Source: Gymnothorax reevesii
Lineage: Eukaryota > Chordata > Actinopteri > Anguilliformes > Muraenidae
Direction: 5' to 3'
Assembly: GCA_029721435.1 (NCBI GenBank)
Contig: CM056583.1
Coordinates: 47,273,120 to 47,337,119 of the forward strand
DNA: 64,000 nt
Positions 63,311-64,000 of the stretch are shown one piece after another (positions within the stretch are counted from its first letter, which is position 1; each line of letters begins with the position of its first letter). The translations under genes and the position numbers were made by a program. Under the pieces are notes generated by a model. The model was given only the letters and a program-made list of their open reading frames with translations. It was not told the DNA's origin and searched no databases.

Positions 63311-63689
63311 CATTACAGATAAAATCCTCATACTTTTGTGTGCTCCACAGATGGGTCATGCATAGTTTTTGTAATTTAATAACAGAGAGTGTCCAAGTAA
63401 CTATCATCATTTAGCTCCATCCTAGACTACAGTCCATTGTTCTCCTGTCCATTGTTCTACCTACAAACACTGACTAACTAACATACCAACCTTCCTGATC
63501 CAATCCTTGCATACTGACCACTCCTGACACCAAAGCCTTTCGAAGCATCAAAGCTTCGTTCTCTTGGAATGCTGCTGGAACACTTTCCAAATAAAATCCA
63601 CGTCACTAAGGCCAAATTTATTTTTTTAAACAAAAAAACATTGTGAGATGAGTATTTGTTTTCTCTTTCTGAACCGGGCATGATGCACA
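63311..63689. other. Unassigned spacer
   Basis: No gene or repeat boundary is recognised. Confidence 0.3.
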
Positions 63690-64000
63690 GTCTCAGGCAT
63701 AGACTGTATAAAAAGATGGACGCAGCACTTCGGTCTGAAAAGTGAAGCCCATGCGGAAATCTCTTAAAATTGCATTCTATTCTATGGCCAGCAGATGGTT
63801 GCAGAAAGAAGTTCAACGCTATAGAAGTCTATGAGAAAATGACCCTACTTTCCCACTTGATTTATTATTTCAATAATGATTTTCCACATTATTTTATGGT
63901 ATCTGTTGCAAGTTTGACGTCTCATTTGATATAACATGATGTTGATTTTTTTTTTTTTATTATTGTCCCAAATAGATATGCTTTAGGGGTGTGGCTGTCC
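63690..64000. repeat. Widespread fish repeat (ATAGACTGTATAAAAAGATGGAC type), cut by window end
   Basis: ATAGACTGTATAAAAAGATGGAC starts at about 63699. GAAGTCTATGAGAAAATGACCC and CCCACTTGATTTATTA follow, and the copy approaches GGGGTGTGGCTG at the window edge. I recognise this as an interspersed repeat common in fish genomes; its class is not decided here. Confidence 0.55.

Overview
The window looks like nuclear DNA of a fish, most likely a ray-finned fish; I cannot fix the lineage from sequence alone. It has introns with GT-AG borders, a vertebrate MAP kinase gene, and decayed repeats of kinds common in fish: a CR1 LINE, a Tx1/L1-type LINE, V-SINE and other tRNA-derived SINEs, Tc1, piggyBac, Kolobok/T2, PIF-Harbinger, hAT and Helentron-like elements. 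There is nothing bacterial: no operons, ribosome binding sites or CRISPR arrays. Most long open frames are chance or remnants of mobile elements.

The one cellular gene I recognise is MAPK10 (JNK3), on the minus strand. Its first coding exon is at 36482-36553 (ATG at 36547-36545) and its second at 25220-25389, separated by an 11,092-base intron in phase 0. The splice acceptor just upstream of the ATG implies noncoding 5' exons above 36.55 kb. The next coding exon is not visible below 25220, so the rest of the left part is probably the following intron.

Layout. 0.4-5.2 kb: decayed Tc1-like transposases, a Helentron-like element, a Harbinger relic and a 900-bp piggyBac element with intact TTAA borders. 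6.7-10.6 kb: several elements that share (GACG)-type repeats and terminal hairpins, one with a regular 156-bp core repeat. 12.9-19.8 kb: a nearly full-length minus-strand CR1 LINE split by a 3.3-kb Kolobok/T2 element at an exact TTAA target. 21.3-23.4 kb: two inverted-repeat elements, one carrying a Tc1 insertion. 25-36.5 kb: MAPK10 coding exons and the intron between them. 36.6-64 kb: probably the 5' part of MAPK10 or its upstream flank, with a striking 92-nt hairpin, a SINE cluster, an hAT element with 8-bp target duplications, a young Tx1/L1 LINE with a perfect 19-bp target duplication, and an unclassified 1.9-kb inverted-repeat element carrying an iterated GTCCTGTC motif.

The most unusual structures are the Helentron/pearl-like elements with exact 156-bp core repeats, the unclassified element at 61388-63310, and the hairpin at 41787-41878. 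Family names rest on motif recognition and visible end structure, not on database searches.
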